From assembly GCF_900116005.1 (NCBI RefSeq), contig NZ_FOYI01000005.1, forward strand, positions 124,001-188,000: a stretch of 64,000 nucleotides of DNA. Direction: 5' to 3'. This DNA is from Poseidonocella sedimentorum (GTDB lineage Bacteria; Pseudomonadota; Alphaproteobacteria; Rhodobacterales; Rhodobacteraceae). This document shows, piece by piece, positions 34,852 through 44,189 of this stretch (position 1 is its first letter; every line of letters starts with the position of its first letter). The notes beneath the pieces were generated by a model. That model did not search any database. It was not told the DNA's origin and saw nothing but the letters and a program-made list of their open reading frames with translations. A program made the position numbers and the translations under genes.

Positions 34852-36426
34852 TCAGCCCGGCCCGATCGTATCACATGCCATGTTGCGCGCCTTGAGGCGG
34901 CGACAGGCGAGATCCGCGGTTTCACGCGACATGCCGACGAAGGTGGCATCAAATCCGCGCGGCGATTTCACCACCTTGCGCAGGCTGCCGTCGAGCGTCG
35001 ACATTTCGGCGAGCGCGGTCTGCAACAGGATACGCTCAGCCTGATGGCGCGAGCCATAGCGCCCGACGCTGATGCCCCAATGCTGCCCGCCCGAGGTGCT
35101 GACCCGGGTCACCACCTCGCCCGTAGGCGCGGCGAGCGCTGCGGGTTTGGGCAATGGCGGGGTGGCCGCGCGCGCCACGGCAGGTTGGGAGGTCGCGACG
35201 GTCGGCGTGGGCTCCACAGGCGTCTGCGCTGGCGCCGCGGCGGCAACGATATCTGCCGGTCTGGTGAGCGGCCGGGGGCCGGTCCAGCCGGGGCTTTCCG
35301 GCGCGGCGGCTACGGGGGCATCGGCGGTGCTTTGGGTGCCGAGCATCGGCCCAGCGAGCGATCCTGCAGTGCGCGACGACACGGCCGCAGCGCCCTCCGG
35401 AGCGGCGACCTCGACGATCAGCGCCTCGATATCTTCCTGCAAGCCCGCCACGAGGACAGGCGCAGGCGCGGCGCGCTGCGGCCGCGCGACGGGGCGCAGG
35501 CTCCGAGTGACGGCACGAACCGCGCGGTATTCCTGTCCGACGCCGCCACCTGCGCCCTGATAGGCGGGTTTTGCCGGCTTGTTGACGCGCGCCATGCGCG
35601 GCGCGCGCGAAAAGCCCATGTCCAGAAGTTCGGCCACGCGGGCGTTGCGCTGCGCGGTGGATTTTCCGCCGAACATGGTGGCAAGAATGCGGGTGCTGCC
35701 GCGCTCGGCGCTGGCCACGAGGTTGAAACCGGCGGCGCGGGTGTAGCCCGTCTTGATGCCGTCAGCGCCGCGATAGGCCCCGAGGAAGCGCCGGTTGGTG
35801 TTGGCCACTTCCCGCATCCCCGCATGCGTCGATTTGCGCGAAAACAGGTTGTAGTAATCGGGATAGTCGAAGAAAAGGTGCCGCCCGAGGATGGTCATGT
35901 CGCGCGCGGTGGACATGTGCCCGGTTTCGGTCAGCCCGTGGGCGTTCTTGAAAGTCGTACGCGTCATGCCGAGGGCCTTGGCGGTGCGGTTCATCCGGCG
36001 GGCAAAGGCGGCCTCGGACCCTGCGACAGCTTCGGCGAGCGCGGTCGCCGCGTCATTGGCTGATTTGACTGCGGCGGCCCGGATCAGGTAGCGCAGTGCG
36101 ATCTTCTGGCCCCGGCGCAACCCCAGCTTCGAGGGCGGCTCGGCGGCGGCGTTGGCCGAGATCGTGATCTTCTGATCGAGCGACAGCTCGCCGTGTTCGA
36201 CCGCTTCGAAGACAACGTAGAGCGTCATCATCTTGGTGAGCGAGGCGGGGTGAAGGCGGGTGTCGGCGTTGCGCGAGTGGAGCACCTCGCCGGTGCGCGC
36301 GTCCATCACCATGGCGGCGTAGGGGGCCGCCTGACCCGCTGCCGGCACAAGCGCCAGCGCGATGAGAATCACCGGGAGTGTGGGAACGCGGCGGAAGGCC
36401 CGCCGCAGCCAGGTTATACGATACAT
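34852..36426 (-). CDS. D-alanyl-D-alanine carboxypeptidase with C-terminal SPOR domain
   Basis: This is a periplasmic serine peptidase of the S11 family that trims the D-Ala end of peptidoglycan stem peptides, 524 residues. A signal peptide (residues 1-33) precedes the catalytic domain, with SLTK near residue 63, SAN near 122 and KTG near 225. A long Ala/Pro-rich linker (about 285-430) leads to a SPOR domain (about 440-520), which binds denuded glycan at division sites. The layout fits division-associated remodelling. A TTAA-N7-TTAA site lies about 150 bases upstream. Confidence 0.9.
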   Translation of the reverse strand: MYRITWLRRAFRRVPTLPVILIALALVPAAGQAAPYAAMVMDARTGEVLHSRNADTRLHPASLTKMMTLYVVFEAVEHGELSLDQKITISANAAAEPPSKLGLRRGQKIALRYLIRAAAVKSANDAATALAEAVAGSEAAFARRMNRTAKALGMTRTTFKNAHGLTETGHMSTARDMTILGRHLFFDYPDYYNLFSRKSTHAGMREVANTNRRFLGAYRGADGIKTGYTRAAGFNLVASAERGSTRILATMFGGKSTAQRNARVAELLDMGFSRAPRMARVNKPAKPAYQGAGGGVGQEYRAVRAVTRSLRPVARPQRAAPAPVLVAGLQEDIEALIVEVAAPEGAAAVSSRTAGSLAGPMLGTQSTADAPVAAAPESPGWTGPRPLTRPADIVAAAAPAQTPVEPTPTVATSQPAVARAATPPLPKPAALAAPTGEVVTRVSTSGGQHWGISVGRYGSRHQAERILLQTALAEMSTLDGSLRKVVKSPRGFDATFVGMSRETADLACRRLKARNMACDTIGPG

Positions 36427-36574
36427 TTCAGCTCTGCCTCATTCCGCCGGGTTGACCCGATCTGTGATCTGCGCGCTCAAGTTAGCACATGAACAGATTC
36501 GCGAAAACCCTTTGAATTAAAGGAAAATCACGCCCGGTGCGTGTCGTTTCCCCGGCAGTATCCAGATATTGTGG

Positions 36575-36589
36575 TTAATCCCCGATTAA
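36575..36589. promoter_or_regulatory. candidate CtrA binding site (TTAA-N7-TTAA)
   Basis: TTAA, seven bases, TTAA matches the full CtrA consensus of alphaproteobacteria. It reads as TTAA-N7-TTAA on both strands. It is 149 bases upstream of the D,D-carboxypeptidase start and just beyond the 3' end of the HAD gene, so the carboxypeptidase is the likely target. Confidence 0.5.
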
Positions 36590-36592
36590 ACC

Positions 36593-37309
36593 CTAGGGAT
36601 TTTCTTCCGCCTCGATGCGCCGGACAAGCTCGGTGAGCGCGCCCAACTCATTGATCCGGCGGAATCGCGGGCTCGTCTCGGGGGCGTCCGCGGCTTCGAG
36701 CGACCAGAGTAATTCATGGGGCACATGCACGCCCCAGCCCCCGATCTCCACCACCGGCAGGATATCGGACCTGATCGAATTGCCCGACATCAGCGCGTCC
36801 TCGGCCGCAGCGCCGTGGCGGGCGAAGATCTCGGCGTAGGTTTCCGGTTTTTTCTCACTGACGATCTCGATCGCGTGGAAATGATCGCCCAGCCCCGATT
36901 GCGCCAGCTTGCGCTCCTGATCGAGCAGATCGCCCTTGGTAATCAGCAAAAGTCGGTGGCTCCGGGTCAGGGTGCTGATGGTGTCCTCGACCCCGTCGAG
37001 CAGGTCGATCGGATGGCGCAGCATCTCGTGCCCAAGGTCCAGCAGCTCGGAGATCACCGCGCCGGAGACGCGCCCCTCCGTTACCTCCACCGCGGTTTCG
37101 ATCATCGACAGAACGAAGCCCTTGATCCCGTAGCCATAGACCACGAGATTGCGCCGCTCGGCCGCCTCCAGCCGGGCCATGAGGTTCTCCGGCGCGGCCG
37201 TATCGGCGAGCAGCTCGGCGAAACGGGCCTGGCTCAGCTGGAAAAACCGCTCGTTGTGCCAGAGCGTGTCGTCCGCATCGAAGGCAATGATGGAAAGCGG
37301 TTTTGGCAC
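36593..37309 (-). CDS. HAD-superfamily hydrolase
   Basis: This 238-residue phosphatase has the four HAD motifs: DADDTLWHNE near residue 10 (nucleophile and acid/base aspartates), a threonine in LLITKGD near residue 120, a lysine in SEKKPETY near 150, and the acidic loop MSGNSIRSDILP near 178. A helical cap lies between motifs I and II, as in subfamily I. The substrate is unknown. The GTG start at 37309 has AGGGG seven bases upstream. Frames further out (to 38536) run through the divergent clpS gene. Confidence 0.83.
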   Translation of the reverse strand: MPKPLSIIAFDADDTLWHNERFFQLSQARFAELLADTAAPENLMARLEAAERRNLVVYGYGIKGFVLSMIETAVEVTEGRVSGAVISELLDLGHEMLRHPIDLLDGVEDTISTLTRSHRLLLITKGDLLDQERKLAQSGLGDHFHAIEIVSEKKPETYAEIFARHGAAAEDALMSGNSIRSDILPVVEIGGWGVHVPHELLWSLEAADAPETSPRFRRINELGALTELVRRIEAEENP

Positions 37310-37405
37310 AACTTCGCCCCTTTTGCGTTGCGGCCCCTTTTCTGGCGCCGTGCATCGGCTATATAGAAGCCTCCAGCGCGCAGAGTTCCAGAAAAAAGCA
37401 GCTCC

Positions 37406-37744
37406 ATGATGCAGCAGCCTTACATGTCTAAGGATCGTGACGATCCCGGGTCCGACGGGGCGACGATCGTCGATACCAAACCCAAGACCAAGCGCCCGCC
37501 GCTGTACAAGGTGCTGCTGCTCAATGACGATTATACCCCGATGGAATTCGTGGTCCATGTTCTGGAGCGGTTCTTCGGGATGAACCATGCGCAGGCGTTC
37601 GAGATCATGCTGACGGTCCACAAGAAGGGCCTCGCGGTGGTCGGCGTCTTTTCCCATGAGGTGGCGGAAACCAAGGTCACGCAGGTGATGGATTTCGCGC
37701 GCCGGCATCAGCATCCGCTGCAATGCACGATGGAAAAGGAATAG
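37406..37744 (+). CDS. clpS: ATP-dependent Clp protease adaptor
   Basis: ClpS delivers N-degron substrates to ClpAP. The protein has 112 residues: a variable N-terminal tail (about 1-32), then the core [20 protein letters not shown] near 33-52 (with N-D-D), [14 protein letters not shown] near residue 70, [10 protein letters not shown] and [10 protein letters not shown] at the end. The motifs that bind the N-terminal residue are complete. The neighbouring clpA is not in the window. An in-frame ATG at 37424 is an alternative start. The next gene, an RsmC-like methyltransferase, follows by 18 bases. Confidence 0.93.
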   Translation: MMQQPYMSKDRDDPGSDGATIVDTKPKTKRPPLYKVLLLNDDYTPMEFVVHVLERFFGMNHAQAFEIMLTVHKKGLAVVGVFSHEVAETKVTQVMDFARRHQHPLQCTMEKE

Positions 37745-37762
37745 CGCGCCCGCGCGTCCCCC

Positions 37763-38743
37763 ATGGCTGAAACCCGTCTTACTCTGGCGCTTTCCGGTGG
37801 CCAGGCCGTTTTGCCCGATGCCGGCATGATTGCCGTGCTCGGCCCCCCGCCGGGCTATGATCTGCGCGCCTTTCCCAAAGATCGCACGGTGATCGTCACG
37901 CGGTTCCGGCCGGCTTTTGACGAGGCTGCGGCGCAGGGGTTTGCTGTGGCAGAGGCGCTGCCGGAAGCGGTGGCGGCCACGGTGCTTGTCGTGCCCCGGG
38001 CCAAGGATCTTACGCGCGGCAGTGTCGCAGAGGCGGCGCGCGCGGGCGGGGCGATCATCGTGGACGGGGCCAAGACCGACGGGGTCGATACGCTCTACCG
38101 CGAGGTCGCGCGCCGGGCGGAGGTCTCTCCGGCCTGGTCCAAGGCGCACGGAAAGGTGTTCACCATCGCAGCGGGCCAGTCCTTCGAGGATTGGACGCGC
38201 GCGCCTGCCGCCAATGCGGACGGGTATCTGACCGCGCCGGGCGTCTTCTCCGCCGATGGGATCGACCGTGCCTCGGCGCTTCTGGCCGATGCCCTGCCCG
38301 CCAAGCTCGGGGGCCGGGTTGCCGATCTCGGCGCGGGGTGGGGGTATCTCTCGGCGCGCGCCCTGCAAGGGCGGGATGAAATCCGCGCGCTGCATCTCGT
38401 CGAGGCCGACAACGCGGCGCTCGACTGCGCGCGCGCCAACGTCAGCGATCCTCGAGGGCAGTTTCACTGGGCCGACGCGACGGAATGGGCCGCCCCCGAG
38501 CCGCTGGACGCGATCATGACCAACCCGCCCTTCCACACCGGCCGCAGCGCCGACCCCGCGCTCGGTGTGGCGTTTATCCGGTCAGCGGCGCGTAACCTTG
38601 CGCCAAGAGGCCAGCTTTTTCTGGTCGCCAACCGCCATTTGCCCTATGAACGGAGCCTTATGGACGAGTTTGCCACCTGTGTTGAAATCGCTGGAGACAA
38701 GGGGTTCAAGGTGCTTCACGCCACGCGCCCCCGCCGGAAATAG
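37763..38743 (+). CDS. class I methyltransferase, RsmC/RlmG-like
   Basis: This 326-residue SAM-dependent enzyme resembles the 16S rRNA (guanine-N2) methyltransferase RsmC. An N-terminal domain (about 1-160) lacks a visible SAM motif, as in RsmC, where it is a degenerate copy. The C-terminal domain (about 180-320) has VADLGAGWGYLSARAL (SAM motif I), LVEADNAALDCARAN (motif II) and the catalytic IMTNPPFHTGR (NPPF) near residue 250. The NPPF motif indicates methylation of an exocyclic amino group in RNA. The exact base is not proven. Confidence 0.82.
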   Translation: MAETRLTLALSGGQAVLPDAGMIAVLGPPPGYDLRAFPKDRTVIVTRFRPAFDEAAAQGFAVAEALPEAVAATVLVVPRAKDLTRGSVAEAARAGGAIIVDGAKTDGVDTLYREVARRAEVSPAWSKAHGKVFTIAAGQSFEDWTRAPAANADGYLTAPGVFSADGIDRASALLADALPAKLGGRVADLGAGWGYLSARALQGRDEIRALHLVEADNAALDCARANVSDPRGQFHWADATEWAAPEPLDAIMTNPPFHTGRSADPALGVAFIRSAARNLAPRGQLFLVANRHLPYERSLMDEFATCVEIAGDKGFKVLHATRPRRK

Positions 38744-38752
38744 GAGACTCAC

Positions 38753-39556
38753 GTGACCTACTCGATTGCCGGGAAAACGGCGATTGTCACCGGCGCGGCC
38801 AATGGCGTCGGGCTTGCGATCGGCCGCCACTTCGCCGAGCGCGGCGCGCGTGTCATGTTCGCGGACATGGACGAGGAGCGGCTTGTGGACGAGCTCGGCG
38901 AGCGCTCGGACGAGCCGGGCGACACGGCCTATTTCGCGGGTGATCTGCGTGAAAAGCTGACGGTGGCCAACCTGCTCTCCGCGACCATCGATCACTTCGA
39001 GCGGATCGACATCCTCGTGAATGCAAGCCGTCAGGTCATGCCCTGCGATCCGCTGGACGGCGATTGCGTGACGCTGGAGACCCTGCTCGAGCAGAACGTC
39101 ATCGCCTCGTATCGCCTGACGCAGGCGGTGGCGCGCAAGATGATCAAACAGGCCGATGGCGATGATGAGGGCTTCGTCGGCTCCATCGTCAACATCTCCT
39201 CCATCGCCGCGCGGCGCACGCATCCTGACCTGCTGGCCTATTCCGTGAGCTCGGCCGCGCTCGATCAGCTCACCCGGTCGATGGCCGTCGCCCTTGCGGC
39301 GCACCGGATTCGCGTCAACGCGGTGGCCTTCGGCTCGGTCATGAGCCGCAGCCTTCAGGAGACGCTCAAGGACAACAGCGAGTATCGCGACGATATCGAG
39401 AAACACACCCCCCTATCGCGCATCGCCAACCCGGCGGAGGTCGCCGAAGCGGTGCAGTTCCTGTGCTCCGAGGCCGCGGGCTTCGTCACCGGCCAGATCC
39501 TGACGGTCGATGGCGGCCGCACCTTGCTGGACCCGGTCGCCGCACCGGCGCACTGA
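38753..39556 (+). CDS. short-chain dehydrogenase/reductase family protein with degenerate active site
   Basis: This 267-residue SDR has a normal Rossmann start (TGAANGVGLAIGRHF, about 12-26) and acidic D-M-D near residue 40, suggesting NAD. Elsewhere it departs from the classical family. The NNAG motif reads LVNASRQV, and the catalytic Y-x-x-x-K reads YSVSS, with serine where lysine should be. The active-site serine in NISSIA is kept. The C-terminal FVTGQILTVDGGRTL is normal. It may therefore be inactive as a dehydrogenase or use other chemistry. It begins at GTG nine bases after the methyltransferase. Confidence 0.8.
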   Translation: MTYSIAGKTAIVTGAANGVGLAIGRHFAERGARVMFADMDEERLVDELGERSDEPGDTAYFAGDLREKLTVANLLSATIDHFERIDILVNASRQVMPCDPLDGDCVTLETLLEQNVIASYRLTQAVARKMIKQADGDDEGFVGSIVNISSIAARRTHPDLLAYSVSSAALDQLTRSMAVALAAHRIRVNAVAFGSVMSRSLQETLKDNSEYRDDIEKHTPLSRIANPAEVAEAVQFLCSEAAGFVTGQILTVDGGRTLLDPVAAPAH

Positions 39557-39572
39557 CCTGGGCCGGGGCGCC

Positions 39573-39953
39573 TCAGCCTTCCGGGTGTGCGGCGCGGCAG
39601 GAGGCGATCGTGCTGCGGGCGGCGCGGTCGAGGGTGGCGCGCTGATCGTGTAGCTGTGCGAGGATCTCTCGCTGCTCATCGAGATTGACGGCAACGGGGA
39701 TGTCGCGCGAATACTCCCGTTCCACGCGGCAGGTCCGCCGCTTGCCCTCCTCATCGTAACACCGCTCGAACTTCGTCCGGGTGTAGGTCTCTTCCTCGAT
39801 GGCATAGCCGCGCTCGATCAACGCGGTCTTTTCCTGAATCAACCGATCCACCACGCGCAAATCCGTTGTCGCGCGCGACACGCATTGCTCATAGGGCGAG
39901 GCGCAGGCCGCAAGCAGCAAGACCGGGGCGGCAACAAGGGCGGATCTCAGCAT
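39573..39953 (-). CDS. small lipoprotein of unknown function (first of a tandem pair)
   Basis: This 126-residue lipoprotein has a signal peptide ending in the lipobox LLAAC (Cys17). The mature part begins CASPYEQC and continues with a coiled helix (about 25-45, VVDRLIQEKTALIERGYA), a central loop (ERCYDEEGKRRTC) and a C-terminal helix with another cysteine (IASCRAAHPEG). There are four cysteines after the lipid one, enough for two disulfides. It is clearly paralogous to the gene at 40065-40442. No family is recognised. GGAG precedes the ATG by seven bases. Confidence 0.72.
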   Translation of the reverse strand: MLRSALVAAPVLLLAACASPYEQCVSRATTDLRVVDRLIQEKTALIERGYAIEEETYTRTKFERCYDEEGKRRTCRVEREYSRDIPVAVNLDEQREILAQLHDQRATLDRAARSTIASCRAAHPEG

Positions 39954-40064
39954 CAGACTTCTCCACTGGCTTTCGCGAAGATAGTCGCGCGCAGGCGCGA
40001 TGGGTAGGGCGCGCGCCGCACGTCGGTCGGCTCGGCGGAACTTGGCCGGGGGCCGGAGGGGGCC

Positions 40065-40442
40065 TCAGGAGCCGGGGAAGCGCGCCCGGCAGGCGGCGCG
40101 GTCGGCATCGAGCCGCGCGCTGAGCATCTTGCCCCGGGCGACCAGCTGATCGGCCATGCGCTTTTCCTGCTCGATATCCACCGCGCGGCTCTCCTCGGTC
40201 GTGTAGGAGCGCTCCTCGGTGCAGTACTTGTCGCGCCCGTTGTCCAGCGTGCCGCAGATGTAGCGGAAGTCGTAGTCGGTCTCCACCTCTTCCACCGCAT
40301 AGCCGCGCGCGATGTTGGCGAGACGCTGTTCGAGCAGCGCAGCGACCTCGGCGAGCTCCGCCTCGGCATCGATCATGCATTGCTCATAGGGCGAGGCGCA
40401 GGCGCTGAGCATCAGGGCTGAGAGCAGGGCGGCGCGTTTCAT
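40065..40442 (-). CDS. small lipoprotein of unknown function (second of a tandem pair)
   Basis: This 125-residue lipoprotein has signal MKRAALLSALMLSAC (Cys15 lipidated). It shares with its neighbour the CASPYEQC start, the RGYAVEE segment, two cysteines in the centre (YICGTLDNGRDKYC), Y-T-T-E-E near residue 75 and a cysteine in the last helix (RAACRARFPGS). The same four-cysteine pattern and length mark the two genes as a tandem duplication. The ATG at 40442 has AAGGA eight bases upstream and is preferred over the ATG at 40448. Confidence 0.72.
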   Translation of the reverse strand: MKRAALLSALMLSACASPYEQCMIDAEAELAEVAALLEQRLANIARGYAVEEVETDYDFRYICGTLDNGRDKYCTEERSYTTEESRAVDIEQEKRMADQLVARGKMLSARLDADRAACRARFPGS

Positions 40443-40535
40443 CGTCATTTTCCTTCAGGGGCCATCTCCCGATCGCTATGGCGCCGCTCTTAAGAGCCGG
40501 TTAACAGGGGCTGACCCAAGCGCGGAGGCCAGGAC

Positions 40536-41414
40536 ATGACAGCGATGGAAAGTGAAAAGGCGCGTGCCTCGGGCTGGTTTCGGGCGCTGCGCGACGAGAT
40601 CGTGGCCCGGTTCGAGGCGCTGGAAGCGGGGCATGAGGCCGGGCCCGGCGCCGGGGCGCTCGCCGGGCGGTTCGATGTGCGCGAGACCCGCCGCGCCGGC
40701 GATGGCGGAGGTGGGCTCATGAGCGTGATGAAGGGCGGGCGCGTTTTCGAGAAGGTGGGCGTCAATGTCTCGACCGTTCACGGCACGCTGAGCCCCGCCG
40801 CGCAAGCCGCGATGGCCGCGCGCAAGGACATGCCGGGCCTCGCCGATGACCCGCGCTTCTGGGCCAGCGGGATCAGCCTTGTGGCCCACATGCAAAACCC
40901 CCATGTTCCCGCCGTCCACATGAACACCCGCATGTTCTGGACTCCCGGCGCCTGGTGGTTCGGGGGCGGCTCGGATCTCAACCCCTGTATCGAGTATGAC
41001 GAGGACACGAGCGGCTTTCACTGCGTTCAGAAGGCCCATCTGGACCGGCATGACCCGGCGCTCTACCCAAGGCTCAAGGCTTGGGCCGACGAGTATTTCT
41101 TTGTCCCCCACCGGGGCCGGGCGCGGGGCGTGGGCGGCATTTTCCTCGATGATCATTGCAGCGGCGACTGGGAGGCCGATTTCGCGCTGATCCAGGATAT
41201 CGGCCGCGCCTTTCTGCCCGCCTATGTGCCGCTGGTGGAGCGCCGCAAGGCGCAGCCGTGGGGCGAGGCCGAGCGCGAGACGCAGCTCATCCACCGCGGC
41301 CTCTACGCCGAATACAACCTCGTCTACGATCGCGGCACGAAATTCGGGCTGGCCACGGGCCATGATCCGGACGCGGTGCTCATGAGCCTGCCGCCGCTGG
41401 CGAAATGGGCCTGA
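40536..41414 (+). CDS. hemF: coproporphyrinogen III oxidase, oxygen-dependent
   Basis: HemF oxidises two propionates of coproporphyrinogen III to vinyl groups in haem synthesis, using oxygen. The protein has 292 residues. Signature stretches: FEKVGVNVSTVHG near residue 70, HMQNPHVPAVHMNTRMF near 118, WFGGGSDLNPCIEYDED near 140, RGRARGVGGIFLDDH near 190 and YNLVYDRGTKFGLATG near 262. No cofactor site is needed. The anaerobic HemN is not in the window. The gene lies next to dapD, but they are separated by 84 bases with the latter's own ribosome binding site. Confidence 0.96.
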   Translation: MTAMESEKARASGWFRALRDEIVARFEALEAGHEAGPGAGALAGRFDVRETRRAGDGGGGLMSVMKGGRVFEKVGVNVSTVHGTLSPAAQAAMAARKDMPGLADDPRFWASGISLVAHMQNPHVPAVHMNTRMFWTPGAWWFGGGSDLNPCIEYDEDTSGFHCVQKAHLDRHDPALYPRLKAWADEYFFVPHRGRARGVGGIFLDDHCSGDWEADFALIQDIGRAFLPAYVPLVERRKAQPWGEAERETQLIHRGLYAEYNLVYDRGTKFGLATGHDPDAVLMSLPPLAKWA

Positions 41415-41498
41415 GGTGCGCTCCGCGTCCCAACGCCATTGTCCCCCCCTGCCGCGCCAGCTATAGGGCGGGCGACCGATACGCAGGAGGGACCGCCC

Positions 41499-42323
<825 letters not shown>

Positions 42324-42441
42324 CGCGCGGCGGATCGGACAAGAGCGGGGGCGGGCGCGGGTCCGTTCCCACGCCCGGCGGCGCGGGCGCATTGGGGTCG
42401 TTCCAGTTTTAGGGATTGATCCATCCTGCGGGGATCATTCG

Positions 42442-42460
42442 GAAATCTTTTGCTAAGATT
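42442..42460. promoter_or_regulatory. inverted repeat upstream of the secreted orphan
   Basis: AAATCTT and AAGATTT are perfectly complementary seven-base arms around a five-base loop, in an A+T-rich stretch 54 bases before the next start. Operator or hairpin cannot be distinguished. Confidence 0.35.
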
Positions 42461-42513
42461 TGACGGTCAAGTCTGCGGCATAGTCTGCAAGCACTTGCGA
42501 AAGGACCGATCCC

Positions 42514-43047
42514 TTGAAAGCGTTGACACTCGCCGTTCTGACCCTCCTGATTCACACAACGGCGGCGCGCGCGGCCTATTTCGAGCATGGCGCCTGGGCG
42601 ACCGTCAAAATCGGCCATATCTGTCACGTCTATTCGCTCAGATCATCGCGGGAGACGTCCGGTGCCCTTGTCTTCAGCTTTCCGGAACGGGGGTACGACG
42701 CCAGTTTCGAATACCGGTATGCCCCCTATCCGGGGGAGGTCGATGATCCCTGGGGGCCAAACGATCCTGTCGTCATCTTCGTTGATGGAGAAGAGAGCTG
42801 GATTGGCGAGGAAATGTCGACGGGCTGGGATTCTCGGGGCGATTTCGCGAGCCTGACGACGGGGTTCGTGCCCGACATGATGTCCATGGTGCGGGGCGCG
42901 ACCGGCATCGTCGAAGTGGCTCTGGATCGCGTGGAGCTGGGCGAGCGGTGGATCTACGGCCAGTTCTCGGCCGAGGGCTTTACGGCTACGGTTGTGAAGG
43001 CCGGGGAATGGTGCCTGTTCGATCCGGACAATCTGCCATCTTGGTAA
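42514..43047 (+). CDS. secreted protein of unknown function
   Basis: This 177-residue exported protein begins with a clear signal peptide (TLAVLTLLIHTTAARA, cleavage near residue 20). The mature part starts AYFEHGAWATVKIGHICHVYS and contains FEYRYAPYPGEVDDPWGPND near residue 70. It has two cysteines (near residue 37 and in GEWCLF near 168) that could form one disulfide. The general pattern resembles small invasion-associated (IalB-like) proteins, but I would not assign that. TTG start with AAAGGA eight bases upstream. No operon partner is evident. Confidence 0.62.
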   Translation: MKALTLAVLTLLIHTTAARAAYFEHGAWATVKIGHICHVYSLRSSRETSGALVFSFPERGYDASFEYRYAPYPGEVDDPWGPNDPVVIFVDGEESWIGEEMSTGWDSRGDFASLTTGFVPDMMSMVRGATGIVEVALDRVELGERWIYGQFSAEGFTATVVKAGEWCLFDPDNLPSW

Positions 43048-43159
43048 CAGTCGGGGCAGGTCAAGTCGCGACGTGGCAGCAGACCAGGTTTTGCCATCGA
43101 ACAGCGATGCGGATCTGGCAAACACGCTGCATTGGGTGTGAACCATGCGCCCTTGGGGG

Positions 43160-44017
43160 TCAGGTCGGGTCCTCGGCCAGCAACGCCTGAAGCCCGGTCC
43201 GGTAGTCGGGGTGCCGGAGGCGCACGCCAAGCTCGCTTTTGATCAGGTCATTCCGGACGCGTTTGGATTCCGCGTAGAAGCTCCGCGCCATGGGCGTCAT
43301 ATCGGCCGCGTCATAGGTCACGGCGGGCGGAAGCGGCAGCCCGAGCAGTTCGGCTGCAAAAGCTATGACGTCCTGCGGCGGGGCCGGGTCGTCATCGCAA
43401 AGGTTGTAGATCGCGCCGGGGCGGGGCTGCGCGATGGAGGCGGCGAGGACCTGTGCGATGTCCTCCACGTGGATGCGCGAGAAGACCTGGCCCTCCTTGA
43501 TGATCCGCCGCGCCGTCCCGTTGCGCACCTTGGCAAACGGGCCGCGACCGGGGCCGTAGATGCCCGCGAGGCGGAAGATGTGAAGCGGCAAGCCGGGGAT
43601 CGCGCGCCAGGCCTCTTCGGCCGCCACGCGCCATTGCCCGCGCCGGGTCGAGGGGGTGCACGGGGTCGTCTCATCGACCCAGCCGCCCTGATGATCGCCG
43701 TAAACCCCGGTGGTCGAGAGATAGCCGACCCAATCAAATTGCCCCGCCCGCGCCGCGATCTCATCCCCGAGCGCGCCGAGCACCGGATCGCCCTCCGCCG
43801 TCGGTCCAGCGGAGATCAGGAGATGGGTCGCGCCATCGAGCGCGGGCCGGATGTCCTCGCCCGGAAAGAGCAGCGGCGTGACCCCGCTCTGCGCGATCGC
43901 CTCCGCCTTCTCCGCGCTTCGAGTCGTCCCGATGATGCGCCAGCCTTGCGGCAGCAACAAAGCCCCGAGGGCCCTCGCGGAATAGCCGTGTCCAAAGGAG
44001 AGAAGCGTGCGCTGCAT
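43160..44017 (-). CDS. NAD-dependent epimerase/dehydratase-like protein (YeeZ type)
   Basis: This 285-residue extended SDR has the nucleotide-binding motif near the start (LLSFGHGYSARALGALLLPQ; usually G-x-G-x-x-G or G-x-G-Y-x-A in YeeZ). Catalytic-type residues sit in YLSTTGVYGDHQGGWVDE near residue 110. FRLAGIYGPGRGPF near residue 155 is characteristic. The substrate is unknown. The ATG at 44017 is the first plausible start. Longer frames to 44053 lack a ribosome site. It is transcribed opposite to asd. Confidence 0.72.
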   Translation of the reverse strand: MQRTLLSFGHGYSARALGALLLPQGWRIIGTTRSAEKAEAIAQSGVTPLLFPGEDIRPALDGATHLLISAGPTAEGDPVLGALGDEIAARAGQFDWVGYLSTTGVYGDHQGGWVDETTPCTPSTRRGQWRVAAEEAWRAIPGLPLHIFRLAGIYGPGRGPFAKVRNGTARRIIKEGQVFSRIHVEDIAQVLAASIAQPRPGAIYNLCDDDPAPPQDVIAFAAELLGLPLPPAVTYDAADMTPMARSFYAESKRVRNDLIKSELGVRLRHPDYRTGLQALLAEDPT

Positions 44018-44189
44018 GACGTCTGTGATGAACGCTCGGATCGGGTAGATCAAGGGCCCCGGCGGGCGGGCGTGCCGTCATCGGCTTCAAGGCGCGGCGA
44101 CAGCCCCTTTCCTCTGCCCCCGCCTTGCGCTATGACGCGCGCGCCCCTCCGGACCGCCGGGCGGGCTTGTCACGCAAAGGAGAGCCGTT

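Noticed and set aside
34838-34853. GAGCCC-GTTT-GGGCTC as a terminator between the LysR gene and the carboxypeptidase gene
   Set aside because: A six-pair stem exists, but no T-tract follows on either strand, so I do not call it a terminator.
36593-38536. Long extension of the HAD hydrolase frame to 38536
   Set aside because: It passes antisense through clpS and the methyltransferase. The HAD fold begins at the GTG at 37309 with a ribosome site.
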